Positions 1 through 11,985 are shown, numbered from the stretch's first letter. The stretch: DNA of 64,000 nucleotides from Cristatella mucedo (GCA_009760855.2 WPIO01000050.1:2040501-2104500), one strand, 5' to 3'. The notes: generated from the sequence alone by a model not told the origin. Made by a program: numbers and translations.

Positions 1-795
1 TAGTTCACTGCCTTGACCATCAACTCGACCGAGCTCAGCAGACGGCTGAAGGTAGACTTCATCTGCTCTGCAATGTGGTCAGCACTGGAGCAGGCGCCCG
101 GCCACTAGCATTCTGATGCCAGTGCGCCGTTGCCAATGCGAAGAGGACGTAGGCGCGTTCGATAGGCTGGCTGGGTTGGTGAGAGGCTAAAAGCTGGTGA
201 CTAGACTATCGGTCGCACCATCGGTGGCTAGATCACGTGCCGCAGTGTTGCGAGTCTTCGTGTTCGTCGATTCAACCCAGCTTACTGTTTTCTCTCTCCA
301 AAGCAAAAGCACGGGGACACTCATCACTCGCTCCCAGCCGTAGCCCGTCCTGCCGATCCGTTCTCCTTTCGTTTTTTGACGTTGCCACGCCCCCTTCAGA
401 CGCTCCTTTTTCCTCCCAGGCTCCTCCTCGGACTTCTTACGCTGGCTTAGTCCAGCAGCCTGAAACCCACTCTCGACTGACAGGAGACAGTTCCTGGCTG
501 ACTGAGAATGATCCACCGGGCGCTCATGCTTGCTAATACGGTGCTAATTTGCCAATTCACCTTGCTTTCATAACAGCAAATGAAAAACGCATAAGCAGAA
601 ATTCCTTTCTCTTAGAGCGCTATGGAAATTTCATTATAGTTAATGTGATCGTGGAGATTGGACAGATTTTCGAATGTACAGCAACTGCAGCTGCATAATA
701 TATCATTCCGTTACCCTTATCCACAATTTTCCATGTAGAGCGACTGCTGAGTAACCTCCTTCTACGCGCCGTCACTATTTGCTCATAAGCTGTTT
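1..795. other. No gene recognised
   Basis: Mixed sequence. The overlapping frames at 187-536 lie on both strands, show no family motif and look like chance. I see no tRNA, repeat family or splice chain here. Confidence 0.5.
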
Positions 796-799
796 TTTA

Positions 800-1180
800 A
801 GTTGATTTTTCAATTTTGCTCTTTTTTCACATTCTTTCTTTGTACTGCTTCCTATTCGCTCTCTCTCTCTCTCCCTCGTCCTATCCCCGCAAATTGTTCT
901 CTTCTGTGCTGCTCCACCCTATTGCTGGCTAACCCCCCCCCCCAGTCTGCCCTCCTCTCTTTACTCTGCACCCACCCGATCCCATTGTTCCACCATTCCA
1001 CTGACCGTTTCCTTCTTCTTGTCGGATCTTTTCTCACTAGCTCCCATCCCGTCGAAAGCTGGCTCATCATGCTCTCCGTTTTCCTCCGATTTTCTTTGGC
1101 CTCCGATCAATTTTCTCACTTCCCACCAATCTCTTAGCTGTTTCTCCAACCTGTTAATTATTGCCTTTGTAATCCTCACT
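800..1180 (+). repeat. Pyrimidine-rich segment, diverged copy of 17420-18250
   Basis: The plus strand is strongly C/T-rich, with (CT)n near 860 and a C-run near 932-942. The reverse complement of about 17860-18250 aligns with it: both contain 'CCTAT(T/C)GCTGGCTA', then 'CAGTCTGCC', and end with 'TTTTCTCACT(T/C)CCCACCAA'. It lies directly upstream of the endonuclease remnant of the L2-like element that starts near 1320, so it may be that element's 5' untranslated region. That link is inference. The 111-aa frame across it is low complexity and probably not a protein. Confidence 0.5.
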
Positions 1181-1319
1181 CAATTTGCAATAAACACCTA
1201 TTAAAAAGCGGCTTTATTTCTGGAAAAGGTTTCGACATGCCCGCCTTGACTGAAGCTTGGCTGCAATCGGTAAACTAAATGACAATTAAAGTCGCTACCC
1301 CTGCTTATTTGTTTATCCT

Positions 1320-3563
1320 TCTTTCCCATCCCTGAATTGATAAAAAATGAAGGTGGAGTTGATTTTATCAGGTGCTCTAAATTAGACTTCGAGCTATTTG
1401 CAATACCCTCGAAGCGATCTTTCGAATCTATTGTCTTGATTTCACCCGATAACTAGCTACCGATGGTGGCAGTATTCTATCGCCCACCAGGCACAAACTC
1501 CTCCTTTATATCAGGTTTCTCTTATTTCATTTGAATTTCGTGTGCAAGTAATTGACATTTCCTCATTATGGTAATTTCAATGTTCATTTTGAGAACGTTT
1601 CTGACGCCGTCAGCGCTGAATTGTGTGAACTGATTGACTCATTGTCTCTTGTGGCTCATGTGCATGACCCTACTTACATCAAGGGTCGACCAAATAGTAT
1701 CAAAAAACTGCACTTTGTCCTCACCTAGTATTACCAAATCTTGCTTATCTGACCGCATGCATATCTAATTCCGTTTACAATGTGTGCTCTCCTCCTCCTC
1801 ATCTGAAATCACATGTGAATCGTAAAACCTCAAGACCCTCAGTATCGATGCTTTCCGTGTGAAACTATCTGCTTCTCTTCAGCTGCTCGATCACACTTCC
1901 GACCTGTCATCATTGATAGATTTCTACAACACGATACTAGTTTAAATGCTCGATGAGTTTGCACCTCTGACTAAGTGCACTATGCGCCCTCGCCCAGACG
2001 GCCTATGTTTTACCACAGATAACAAACTAGCTAGATCTACTAAGTGCAAGCTTCAAAAAGAATACAAATTATCATGACGTCGGCCGGCATACGAGGACTG
2101 CTGTTGGTTGTACCCATCGATCATAGCAAAGCCCTAGTCTAGCTCTTATAAAGACATTGTTGAATCACAGATGCTAAATTACAAAATGCTGATTTTAACT
2201 TCACTCCCCAGCCACTCCCAAGTTAGCTACTTATCCTGATCCCTGTGATGACCTAGCTGATCGCTTCTCTAGATTCTTTTTCGACAAGACAGACAGGATC
2301 AGGGAGTCAATTAGTACGCTGGCAGCATCCCCTCGAATGCTCTCTCTTGACTCCGTGCAGCACCTCAATGTCTACATTCAAGCAGGTCACTAGTGACCTC
2401 GTCCTCAAGTTCATATCCGAATCAAAGAAGAAAACTAGTCATTTGGCCTCTATTATCACTTTCCCGCTACTACGATGCATCCGTCTGGTGTTTCCATATA
2501 CAAGCAACATCATAAATATGTCATCAACCTCTTTCTTGGTGCTATATATTTGCTGCACTCCCTGCTATTGTTTCTATCAAAGACACTGGAACGAGCCGTG
2601 GTGGACCTGCTGGACTCATATATTGAAACTTCAAACCTTCTTAGTAAGATCCACTCTGGTTTTAGAGCTAATCGCTCCACAGAGCCAGCATCACTTCAAG
2701 TGTATAAAGACCTACTTTGAAATTCAGATAAAGGTAGAGCATCTCTACTTTTTTTGCTTAATCTTTCGGCAGCTTTTAATACTATCTATCATCACGTCCT
2801 TCTTGAGCGCCTCTCATCTCGCCTGGGCATCACAGGCACTGCACTGCAATGGTTCCGGTCCTAACTCAGAGGGAGACACCAGAATATTGATGTGAGTGGA
2901 CCAAGATCATTCGATGAACCTCTGAAATAGTTGGTACCTCAGGGCTCCTTTCTTGGTCCACTTCTTCTCACGGTTTATACTCTCCCTCTTGCGGGTGTGA
3001 TGGCCAGGCACAATGAAGGCATTCCCTTCTATGCAGGCGACACTGGGTTGTACCACTTCTTTGATCACTCCCAGCCCACCAGCACATCAAATTCTATCAA
3101 CTTACTAGCTGCACGTGGTGATGACATCTGCACATGGACTCCAGCAAATTTTCATCAATCAAGTTATGATAAAATCAGCTCGCTTATATGGGAAAATCAG
3201 GTGTGATTCAGAAATTGAAAAGTCGAACGCTCCAAATCGACTGTTCCAGCAAACCTCCTGTTGGTTTGGACGAAATTCAAGTATAATATTCCGAAGAGCC
3301 CTCCATTAGACGGCCAAATCAGTTCTACAGTCAATTCAGCCGACGTTCAGCTACATAACATCGCTAAACTTCCGGCTTGTTTAGGTATGGATACCACGTC
3401 TAAATTGGTCCATGTATTCGTGACATCTCGTCTAGACTTTTGAAACTGCCTGCTTGCTGATCTACCGGCCTGCGAAATCAGTCGCTTACAGCAGTCACAA
3501 AACTCAACTGCTATGCTTGGCTGTCGTGAGCGTCGAGGTTGCAAATCTCAAGACTCCTTGCCG
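1320..3563 (+). mobile_element. L2-like non-LTR retrotransposon (family A), degenerate 5' and central part
   Basis: Frame-broken remains of an L2/CR1-type ORF2. Near 1460-1490 the frame reads VAVFYRPPG, and near 1655-1690 HVHDPTYIKGR, both like the apurinic endonuclease domain. From about 2600 the RT appears: a GFRANRSTE-like segment, LNLSAAFNTIYHHVLLERL (2758-2815), then VPQGSFLGPLL (from 2938) and a catalytic box read as YAGD instead of YADD. The thumb-like segment LVHVFVTSRLDF follows near 3405-3440. Many stops and frame changes show it is dead. It is cut at about 3563 by a family B element on the other strand, and its 3' end resumes at 4966. Confidence 0.85.
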
Positions 3564-3565
3564 AT

Positions 3566-4965
3566 CTATTTAATGCAATGTAATGTATCTCCGTCTGTAA
3601 CTCCACAAAGTCATAAAGACTACGTGGGTGTTACGCAGGAGAGTTTTGTATAGCACACTCACAGCCTAAGCGGCTTTCGGTACGCATTCCGTACCAAAAA
3701 GACTTCGTCTCACGCAACGAAGAGAAAGTGGGAAGCATAGCAGAGTCAGGAGAGCAGTTGAGGTAGTGAGTAGCATAGAAGTAGCAGCTCAGGACCGCTG
3801 AAAAAGATGTGCCGTAGTCGGCAGTTGGAGAGTAGTTGCAGTTTCGTAAGAATTGTGGAAGCGAGTTCCACAGTCTAGGACCTGCAGAGCTAAAGCTTCT
3901 GTCGCCAACTGTCTTTAAGCGAAGAAATGGGACAGCTAATTTATTGTCCACGCAGGACCTGAGGGCGCGAACAGGCTGAAACTGATGTAGCAGTTCAGCT
4001 AGGTACGAAGGAGCCAAGCCGTGGCGGGCCTTGTGGGTCAGCGTAAGAACTTTGCTCTGTATCCTTTGCTCAACCAGCAACCATCCTACCTCTTTCAGCA
4101 GAGGTGACACGTGCTCAAACCGCTGCGACTTGAAGACCAGCCTTGCAGCCATATTCATAGTGCGCTGTAGTGGCATAATAGCTTTCTTTGGTAGCCCAGC
4201 CAAAAGGGAATTACAATAATCAAGCCGAGACAGAACTAAAGAGCTAGTTAAATTTTTTACAAGCCACCGTGGGAGACAGCTTCTAATCTTGGATAGGGAT
4301 CGGATGTGATGGCTAGCTTTAGAGGCAGTCTTCTAAATGAAGCTTTTGAAATTGAGGCAGCTGTCGAACACGACACCTAGATTACGAGCACGTGGTGAAG
4401 GTCGCACAATAGCATCACCTATTAGAACAGCAAAGCCTTTTATTCCAGCCACACGCTTAGGGTGTCCTACGAGCAGCAGTTCGGTTTTATTGTCATTTAA
4501 TTTCAGGAAGTTTTCCGACATCCAGGATCGAATATCGGCAAGGCAAGCATTCAGTTTCTCAGTTGCTGCAGCAGATTCCGACGGTTTAAATGACAAATAC
4601 AGCTGAGTATCGTCAGCATAGAAGTGATATCCTATTCCATGGGCCTTAATCACTTTTCCCAGAGGTTGCGTATAAATGGAGAACAGCAAGGGACCAAGTA
4701 CAGACCCTTGAGGGACTCCACAGGTGACCCTTCTCATATCTGGGATCTGACCCCCACACGACACGGATTGAACACGATCAGACAAGTATGATTTAAACCA
4801 CGCCAGTGCTTCGTCTGCCAGACCGATCGTTGTTCTCAGTCGTTCAAGCAGAACTTCGTGATCAATGGTGTCGAAGGCAGCAGACAGATCTAGCAGAGCT
4901 CGGGCAGTGACATTCCCGTCGTCGTTGCCACGTAGAATGTCATTGTTAACACGGAGGAGAGCAGA
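3566..4965 (-). mobile_element. L2-like retrotransposon family B, near-intact RT fragment
   Basis: A 5'-truncated element on the minus strand. The translation runs through the RT palm (LLDLSAAFDTIDHEVLLERL, CGVPQGSVLGPLLFSIYT, YHFYADDTQLYLSF with the catalytic YADD, LKLNDNKTELLLVGHPKRV, RARNLGVVFDS) into the C-terminal part (GDRSFSSAGPRLWNSLPQFL). I see one break in more than 400 codons: a TAG near 4335 in the ...NFKSFI-stop-KTASKAS... stretch. Its 3' end is an 'attacatt' repeat at about 3566-3605. It is nested in a family A copy. It looks much younger than its surroundings. I see no second ORF and no endonuclease, so it could not move on its own. Confidence 0.88.
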
Positions 4966-5400
4966 TCACCTACTTTCTGGAATCTAATTGCATACCTATA
5001 CATCTTACAAACCTCAAATCCTTTAAATATCATGCATTTAGTTCGCATGCTACCAAAGTCTGTAACTCACTACCGATTTGCGCCATGTCTCCCGACTTGA
5101 TAACTTATAAAAGGAAACTAAAAACGCACTCTATTACCACAGCATTCTGTGTTCCCTGTGATCCGTCTTTTGTGCGCTTCTGCGTGCTGACACTGTGCAT
5201 GCTGTCATTAACCACACTTGCATGGTGACCCTGTGCATCGCACCCGTGATCATGCTATTTTTGTTGTTTATTGAGAATGCTACCACTTACCATTCGATCT
5301 TGGTCACTTTTCAGGAAAGTGGAGTGCCTAGAAAGACGTTGCGCTGTCTGAGTGTGGTATATCGAATGCATTATTTTTATCATTATTCTTTATAAAATTG
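4966..5400 (+). mobile_element. L2-like family A, 3' end (continuation of 1320-3563)
   Basis: Carries the family A 3' signature: a region like 'caaacctcaaatccttt', then a cgtgctgacactgtgcatgc stretch, then 'gtgcctagaaagacgttgcgctgtc' and an ATT-rich tail near 5370-5395. About 200 bases of the family A consensus are missing between 3563 and 4966, judged from the more complete copy at 48160-48835. Confidence 0.8.
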
Positions 5401-5789
5401 GCTTATTCTCAGATAGACGTGAAGCCTCCTCAAAAAAACCGAAAGTCGCCGAAATAACTCGAAGCATACGACGAATGGTTTTTTTGTCGAGCTTCATTAT
5501 CTTATGGTCGTCTCACTTGATACGATCCAACCGCCTGCACGATATAGTCAACCAAATTGATGGCATTTAGCACCGTTGAGAATTTAATTTTTGTCCGCAA
5601 AGAAATAAACTTATGAGGCTCTTTTACTTTGAATATTTAATATTTGAGTTAGTAAAACAAAAAGAGAGTTTTGCTGACTTAGCCAACATAACATGAGTTT
5701 TAAAATAGTTATGATATGCAATAAATGTGCCTAAAGTATGTCACCAATGCGTAGACATGTTTGCGAGCTATTCTGTACACACATGCATG
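5401..5789 (+). repeat. Spacer of inverted duplication, arm 1
   Basis: No gene. The reverse complement of about 9590-9985 matches this segment at many points, for example agcttcattatc/agcttcatcatc, gcatttagcac, atatttgagtta and agagagttt. It joins an L2-A 3' end on one side to a SINE-A on the other, in the same order as arm 2. Confidence 0.65.
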
Positions 5790-5945
5790 GCCGTGATGCC
5801 CTAGAGTTAGCATGCCTGCTATTCAAGACCGAATTCGAGGTTCGAAACGTGTAGTGGGAAATGCTTAGTCGGCAACTGCAAGCGGTGGTGATAGCCATTT
5901 AGATTGTTCAGACGCTGTACAAATGAAACTCCTAAATCAGATAAT
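5790..5945 (+). mobile_element. SINE-A (tRNA-derived), degenerate
   Basis: Contains 'gccgtgatg', a box-B-like 'gaggttcgaaa', then 'gcaactgcaagcggtggtgatagcc', all matching the better copies at 16330 and 47272. Part of inverted duplication arm 1. Confidence 0.65.
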
Positions 5946-6019
5946 ACTTTAATATAGTATTGTGGCTTAGGAACTGCCATCAAACAAAGGTATTGCATAT
6001 ATGATACACATAAATCATT

Positions 6020-6077
6020 TGCGGCCGTGGTACTTAATAACCTACAATGCAATGTAATGTATCTCCGTCTGGAACTC
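6020..6077 (-). mobile_element. 3' tip of an L2-like family B element
   Basis: 'atgcaatgtaatgtatctccgtctg' followed by 'gaactccac' matches the 3' end of the element at 3566. Only the tip is present, directly next to the (TC)n tract. Confidence 0.6.
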
Positions 6078-6079
6078 CA

Positions 6080-6124
<45 letters not shown>

Positions 6125-6144
6125 ATCTCTGTCTCTCTTGGTGT

Positions 6145-6220
<76 letters not shown>

Positions 6221-6256
6221 CTCTCTCTCTCTCTCACTCTGTCTGTCTGTCACAGC
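6078..6256. repeat. (TC)n microsatellite, interrupted
   Basis: TC dinucleotide tract with interruptions such as 'ggtgtgtgtc' and 'cggtgtc'. The long Ser/Leu and Arg/Glu frames across it are simple-repeat translations, not genes. Confidence 0.95.
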
Positions 6257-7070
6257 TGACGTTACCTTTACTGCGAGTAGTGTGTCTGTTGTCAGTCCTC
6301 GTTACCTGCCAGAAGAAGACCATTATTGTCTAAGTTAATGTGCAATTCAGCGGCGTTTTTTTGAATGGTATGCCACTGTTTTACGTTAGGACTGCTCCTC
6401 TATCTAGAAAGTTTTACAGGGTGTTTCTTAAAGATTTTCGCCACTTAAGATTACTCTTTTCTCATGTGCTTCATAAAGTCTATGTGGCTTCTCCTGTGAT
6501 AATGCCGAATACTTTGCAAATGCACCCACGATGACCAGGACCAAGTTTGAATTCACAAAACCGGATATCAGAGAGGACAAGCCTATTCTGCTAGGTCAGT
6601 ATGCAAAAGACCGTGGCAATCATGCAGAAAACATTGTTTGGACCTGAACCAGACCAAAAAGCAATCAGACTATGTAGGATGGAACAAGTGGCTCTGAAAA
6701 AATTCTCAAGGCTAAAAAACATGTCGAAGAAAATCTGCTAAGTGGCAAGAGATGGGCAGTGATATTAAAACTTGGTTATTTAAATTCAGGGGAAAGTAAT
6801 AGCAAGGTCCGCAAAAACAATCCAGAAGGAAGCCAAAAAGATTTCAGTGAAAAAAAGAGCTTTGAATATTACAGGAACTGCAAAGTGATGCTACCACTTT
6901 GTGAAACACCAGGGCCTGAACATAAGAGCACGGGCTAAATTGGCTAAAAATGACAACGAAATGAAAAAGGACACTTGAACTTCCACAAGTTCCAGACGTT
7001 CAGAGTAAGCCTACAAAAAGAGCGAGGAAGATAGAAACAGCATCAGCATCATTCCTGACGCAGATGATAG
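6257..7070. other. No gene recognised
   Basis: The segment 6530-7050 is purine-rich on the plus strand and has short stretches that read like broken coding sequence. I cannot assign a family or a continuous frame. Confidence 0.4.
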
Positions 7071-7074
7071 CGAT

Positions 7075-7122
7075 AATATTCATACATTTGTATAGCGTCT
7101 TCAGGGAACTTAATCTCCCTCA

Positions 7123-7179
<57 letters not shown>

Positions 7180-7275
7180 ACTCTTCCTCTCTCTTTCTCT
7201 TCCTCTCTCTCTCTCTCTCTCCCTCTCTCTAGACGCTTTACAGATGCTGCAAAGAAAGCGTTGCCAAATGTTCGG
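7075..7275 (-). mobile_element. L2-like family A tail split by a (TC)n expansion
   Basis: Flanks match the minus-strand family A tail: 'tatagcgtcttcagggaacttaatctc' on the left and 'agacgctttacagatgctgcaaag' on the right. Where other copies have only 'aatctctttctagg', this copy has about 110 bases of TC-rich repeat (about 7118-7230). Confidence 0.75.
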
Positions 7276-8470
7276 TGATAACATTTGCAAGCATCGGGCA
7301 TTGGGTAAGCAGGTACATGCACACGACGGACGAATCATTAAGACTCACCAAAAGCTTTTACATGATATCGACATGAGTATGCGACATGACTGAGTCTTTA
7401 CGTTGTTCAGTTCGTTCAATTGTTGAACAAATATTTTTCCAAAATCCGTTCAAAAATGTGTCGAGCTTATAAATCTGGGGGAGGCTTTTACCCTCTGGGT
7501 GGGCTTGCTAATGCATGGTAAAATACCCTATTTACATACTCCGGTCAAATTTTTCATAAAACGTACGCAAAAAGGTTTTTGTGCGATAGCACTAGACTCA
7601 TTCTTTAATCTATTATAAGAAAAACTCCATCGAAATCAAGGTTACGCTCATAATGCATCTGCTGAACAGCTAGTGATAACGTAATACGCGATACGTAATA
7701 CGTAATAGTGATAAGGTAATACGCTTTTCCGAGACCTTGAGCTTTCGTTTCGGAGCTTTTATCTTCCAAGCAGATGAGCAGGTCTGTGCAGATTCGCACA
7801 CTTCAACAGCGATCCTATAAGCAATAAATAAATTTCCGGTGACCTACCAAGAACATTCGCACACGGTATAAACACGAAAAGACAAACAAGCGTACAAGCA
7901 CGCATATCGCTATAAGAAAATGAATGAATGACCAAAACTTTGCACAGGCACATCGGAAAGCTCATATAGACGCACTGTATACCCATCAATATCGTAAACT
8001 TCAGTTGCCCGTACAGGGCCGTCTACACAGCTTTGGTATCTGAATTCTGACCAACTCTGGCTCCCTCACGGCTGCCGCTTAATGAGACAGCATATTGAGA
8101 CAGCCTAGCGATAATTTTAAACCGACTCCAGTAGTGAACCGTCAGTTACTTCACCCAAAGGACCCACGCCTGCACGGCTAATCTCTATGAAGGGCATACG
8201 TAAGTCAGGTTACTATGGTGAGCAAGTTCGCTCGTATTGCTGTGGATAGTGTAATCAACATTTGTGGATGCTCCATAGAATCACATGAAAGGGTTGTCCT
8301 AGCGAAGCCTTCCAGAGACAGCCAGAGGAAGTTCTGCACAGCACGGCGTAGTTCGTCGCTGCACTGTAGCCACATAGTGGCTCAGCTTACCGAAATCTGA
8401 AGCATGAGCTACACCATATATTCTTACATAGTTTAGAATTACTTTTATTTGCTGAAGTGACCAATTTTAG
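7276..8470. other. No gene recognised; small TAATACG repeat
   Basis: Near 7678-7725 there are about five close repeats of a TAATACG-like unit. I see nothing else, and the short frames carry no motif. Confidence 0.45.
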
Positions 8471-8474
8471 CCCC

Positions 8475-8955
8475 TCGCAAATCAACCTAAAACTGATGCA
8501 TTTACAGTCCACGTTCTGAGAAACTCGGAGGCATTCTGAAGGGTAGCAGGGGCGTATGTCTCCTGTCACTGGATCAGGGCCGAACAGACAGCGGTGCCAG
8601 GTGGCGCCAAAATGGATGTATAATTCTGGGTGTTGGCGCCAACTGTGTAGTATTTCCCAGAGCACACAATATCCTAGGAACTCCCCTGGAAAAACTGCCG
8701 TCATCAAACGATGTTTAGATGATTGAGTCCAATAATGCGATGCATGAACGCTCGTCTATGAATTACTTATTGAATAGGCAGCAGCACCATGGAATCGTGT
8801 ACGATGCCTTTCTATGCTGTCACTATAGGTTTCTTTCACAGCATATATTTTCGAAAAAACTGACAATGCCTGTAAACGCATTTAATAAACCCTACAGATG
8901 ATTTCACATGAATGAAAAAATATGGCTCCCCAGATGTGCTGATTCGCAGCACTAA
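8475..8955. repeat. Duplicated segment, paralogous to 20320-20775
   Basis: Aligns in the same orientation with 20320-20775 over about 460 bases. Shared points include 'aacctaaaac', 'gccaggtggcgcc', 'aattctgggtg', 'gattgagt(c/t)caataatg' and 'cacatgaat'. No terminal repeats or tail are visible. A minus-strand 106-aa frame (8387-8707) covers part of it; the peptide DPVTGDIRP has a weak counterpart DPVPGDINP in the other copy, but frames break, so coding is uncertain. Confidence 0.7.
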
Positions 8956-9440
8956 AAAAATTAATAGCCAAATTGATATCTGGTTGAGTAAATAAAGCAT
9001 AATCTGCTTGATGCCAGTCATCTCTTGCACTGTAAGAAAATTGAAAACAGCATTGTCATTCCATGAACCTTTCCAAAGCTAAACGAGAACTTGACACTTT
9101 AAAAATGCATCGCCACAGCCAATCGTTGTGCTGAATTAATATTCAAGGTTTTGAAGTACAGAGTGGGACATTCGAGAAGATTTTATTACTTTGTGACTCA
9201 CACATTTTTAATTGTGACGCGTTTTCTCTCAGGCGAAAACAAAGGTACCGACTTGAATTATTCGACTGACCGTGCAATTTTTTTAAATTGGTTGGTTGAT
9301 TTGTAATTGGTCTTGGTCTTTATTCAGCGTTGTAAGTATGAATTACCATGGACTTAATTGATATGTGTGGAATATATGTGCGGTAACTTTATTAGATTTC
9401 TCTTACAAGACCCCATAGTATACTATTGTATTAGCTTATT
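8956..9440. other. No gene recognised
   Basis: AT-rich sequence with no repeat family or coding chain that I can support. Confidence 0.5.
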
Positions 9441-9444
9441 TAAC

Positions 9445-9590
9445 AGCCTTATTTTTGCAGTGGCAAGAGAGCCTTACTGGTTAATAGTTGGCAATAAAGG
9501 ATTGCCCACAACAGGCTTTGAACGCACGAACTCTGTTGTGAAGAGCGACTATCCTAACTCCTGAGATCTCATGGCCGTGAATATGCATAC
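9445..9590 (-). mobile_element. SINE-A, degenerate, inverted duplication arm 2
   Basis: Minus-strand SINE: 'agagccttactggttaatagttggcaataaaggattgcccac' and a decayed box B, 'ggctttgaacgcac'. It is followed by 'atggccgtga', which mirrors arm 1. Confidence 0.6.
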
Positions 9591-9984
9591 CAAATAACTT
9601 GCGATCACGTCGACACATTTGAGATCTACTTTGGGCACAGTTATTGCATTGCATAACTTTCTTTAAAAGTCTCGTTATGTTGGTTAAACCTCAGTCAGAA
9701 AAACTCTCTTTTTTGCATTAGTAACTCAAATATTCAAGTTGTTCAACCTGAAATAGCCTCAGGAGTTTAATTCTTCAAGAACACCAAATTCTAACCGTGC
9801 TAAATGCGATCAATTGTGTTTCCAGCATCCTGCAGGTAGTTGGATCCGATTAGTGAGACGGCTATGAGATGATGAAGCTAGATATAAAAAAAAAGTCTTT
9901 TGATGCTTCATATCCATTCGGTGACCCTCTTTTAAGGAGGATGTGTCTATTCAAGAATCAGCCAATTTATATAATAATGATAAA
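9591..9984 (-). repeat. Spacer of inverted duplication, arm 2
   Basis: Reverse-complement counterpart of 5401-5789; see that entry. No gene seen. Confidence 0.65.
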
Positions 9985-10660
9985 AAATTATGCATTGATA
10001 TAGCACCCTTGAAGAATTAAATTTCTTACTAGGCATTTCATGTTTGCTGCGAAGTAAGTACAAACGATGGGTTAGAGGCAGCATGCTCAATAAACATCAA
10101 GAATCAAATGGTTAGGGGTGAAATTCATAGGGTCAGCATGCATGTATAGTTAGTTGCAGTATGCACAGTGCCAGCTTGCATAAGCACATCAATGACGAAT
10201 CACATAGGCCCAGTAAACGCTACAATAAATAGATGCGTTTTAGTTTCTTTTTGAATTTTTTCAAGTCATGAGATGTTGTGTCGCATGGAAGTCGAGAGGG
10301 AGTTCCAGGCTTTAGGCACCTACGAAATAAAGGAATGGTATACCGAGGATTAACGGATTGAAGAGGCATGTGTAAACAATTAGATTCCGAACAGTAGGTG
10401 GTACGATGCTTAGCCTAGTAGGGGTGTAGATTGGATAGGTACGCAGGAGCCATAGAATGAAAGGACCCAAAAGTGAGTAGCAACCTGTAAGTCAATGCGT
10501 TGCTTAACTGGGAGCCGGTAAAGCTCGGCGAGAAGTTGTGACCTGTGGCAACTGCAAAGCTCACGACAAACGAGCCTAGCTGTAGAGTTTTTCACCAGCT
10601 GTAAGCGCATACTTGCACTGGCCGGTAGACCAGCAAGCAGTGAGTTACCGAATCTGTGTG
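9985..10660 (-). mobile_element. L2-like family A, 3' part
   Basis: Minus-strand copy running from the tail ('gatatagcacccttgaagaatt') up to a segment that reads as CTTGCTGGTCTACCGGCC. The 66-aa frame 10410-10610 keeps LQLVKNSTARLVCREL, typical of the L2 RT C-terminus. It is arm 2 of the inverted duplication and lacks the family B insertion found in arm 1. Confidence 0.82.
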
Positions 10661-10744
10661 TCTGTAACGTACAAAGATCGGTAAAGATTGAGCGAACTGA
10701 TATCGAGTCTTCTAATTGTTATAGATAAGTTTTTTATCATACAC

Positions 10745-11380
10745 CCGGTTTAGGTAATAAACTCTGCAGCTAGGCTAGTCTGTCGTGAGAGTCACAGTTG
10801 ATACATCAGACCATTTCTCGGAGACCTGCACTTGCTACCAGTCAAGCAACGGATCGAGTTCACGATTTTGTCTCTCACTTTTAGGTCTCTTCATTCTTTA
10901 GCTCCAGCCTATCGCTGTGGTCTACTCTCCCACCAGGCCAAGGATCGTACCATCAGCTTTTCGGAATCTAGCAGTTTACCAATACCTCGTTCAAACCTCA
11001 GATCCTTTGAAGACCGTGCATTTAGTTTGTATGCTCCAAAAGCACGGTACATACTCCCGACTTTCATCACTACTCTCCTTGACTTGACCACATTTACAAA
11101 ATTAACTTTAAAACTCATCTATTTAGGACAGCATTTAGTGGGTCCCTGTGATTCTTCCTTCGTGTGCTTATGCGTGCTGACACTGTGCATGCTGCCACTA
11201 ACCACACTTGCATGCTGACCTTGGGCATGTCATCCCTAACCATGTTATTCGTGTTATTTATCAAGCATAATATTACTCACCATTGAATCGCGTCGTGCTT
11301 TGCTGCAAATTTAAAGCGCCTAGTAAGAAATTGAGTTCTCTGACGGCGCCTTATCAAGTATATTATTACTATTACTTTTA
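10745..11380 (+). mobile_element. L2-like family A, 3' part
   Basis: Starts near 'aataaactctgcagctaggctagtctgtcgtgag'. The frame 10832-11218 keeps LPVKQRIEFTILSLTFRSLH and LAPAYRCGLL. It ends with 'gcgccttatcaagtatattattactatt'. Opposite in direction to the copy at 9985-10660. Confidence 0.85.
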
Positions 11381-11985
11381 ATATTAATCTACTAAAACAC
11401 GATGTCAGCGAGCTCCAAGCAGTAGCCTTTACTTACACCGAAGACCTATCGTGGTGTCTTATTTGTAGCAGGTTAAGGATATGCCCGACGTTTATTTATG
11501 ACACTATTGGGTCGCTAATCCTCTTTCGCTATGTCGTATGTTCCAATTCCGATGGTGACTTGACACAGTCTTAGTTTGCTTTAAGGCTCCGATACTCCGT
11601 TTTTACACTAAACGCTCGATACATACGGCTCACGATTCCACGAATCGCACTGATCTCAAGAGCTGATTCAGACAACTCAGAGCCAAGGAAGGGGCTCTCT
11701 CTCTCGTTCTCTCTTTTTCTGTCTCTGTCTTGCTGTCTCAGCATCTCTCTCCCACAGCTGTGAAATATTTAAGAAAAGAGGCAGCTCGTTGTCATAGCGC
11801 CAAAGACAAAGACAAACGTGATCAATTGTGAATCATAACGGGATACAGGTCAGGCGTTCTCAGTACAGTGGCTCCTTCAGTAGCGAGAAGCGTGGCATTT
11901 ACGAGAGTAGTATATGGCTGGAAGCAAAACGCTCGGGTGTTGCGCTCCTTGTTTTGAGCAATCGCTCTTGCTCGCCTCTCTTGCA
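11381..11985. other. No gene recognised
   Basis: Contains a short CT-rich patch at 11690-11750. Nothing else is supported. Confidence 0.45.

Noticed and set aside
3631-4203. Host gene candidate of 190 aa
   Set aside because: It is the RT C-terminal part of an L2-like element (PRLWNSLPQFL, LAPSYLAELL).
6027-6338. Long Ser/Leu and Arg/Glu frames
   Set aside because: Translations of (TC)n; also those at 7064-7393, 47893-48231 and 55340-55674.
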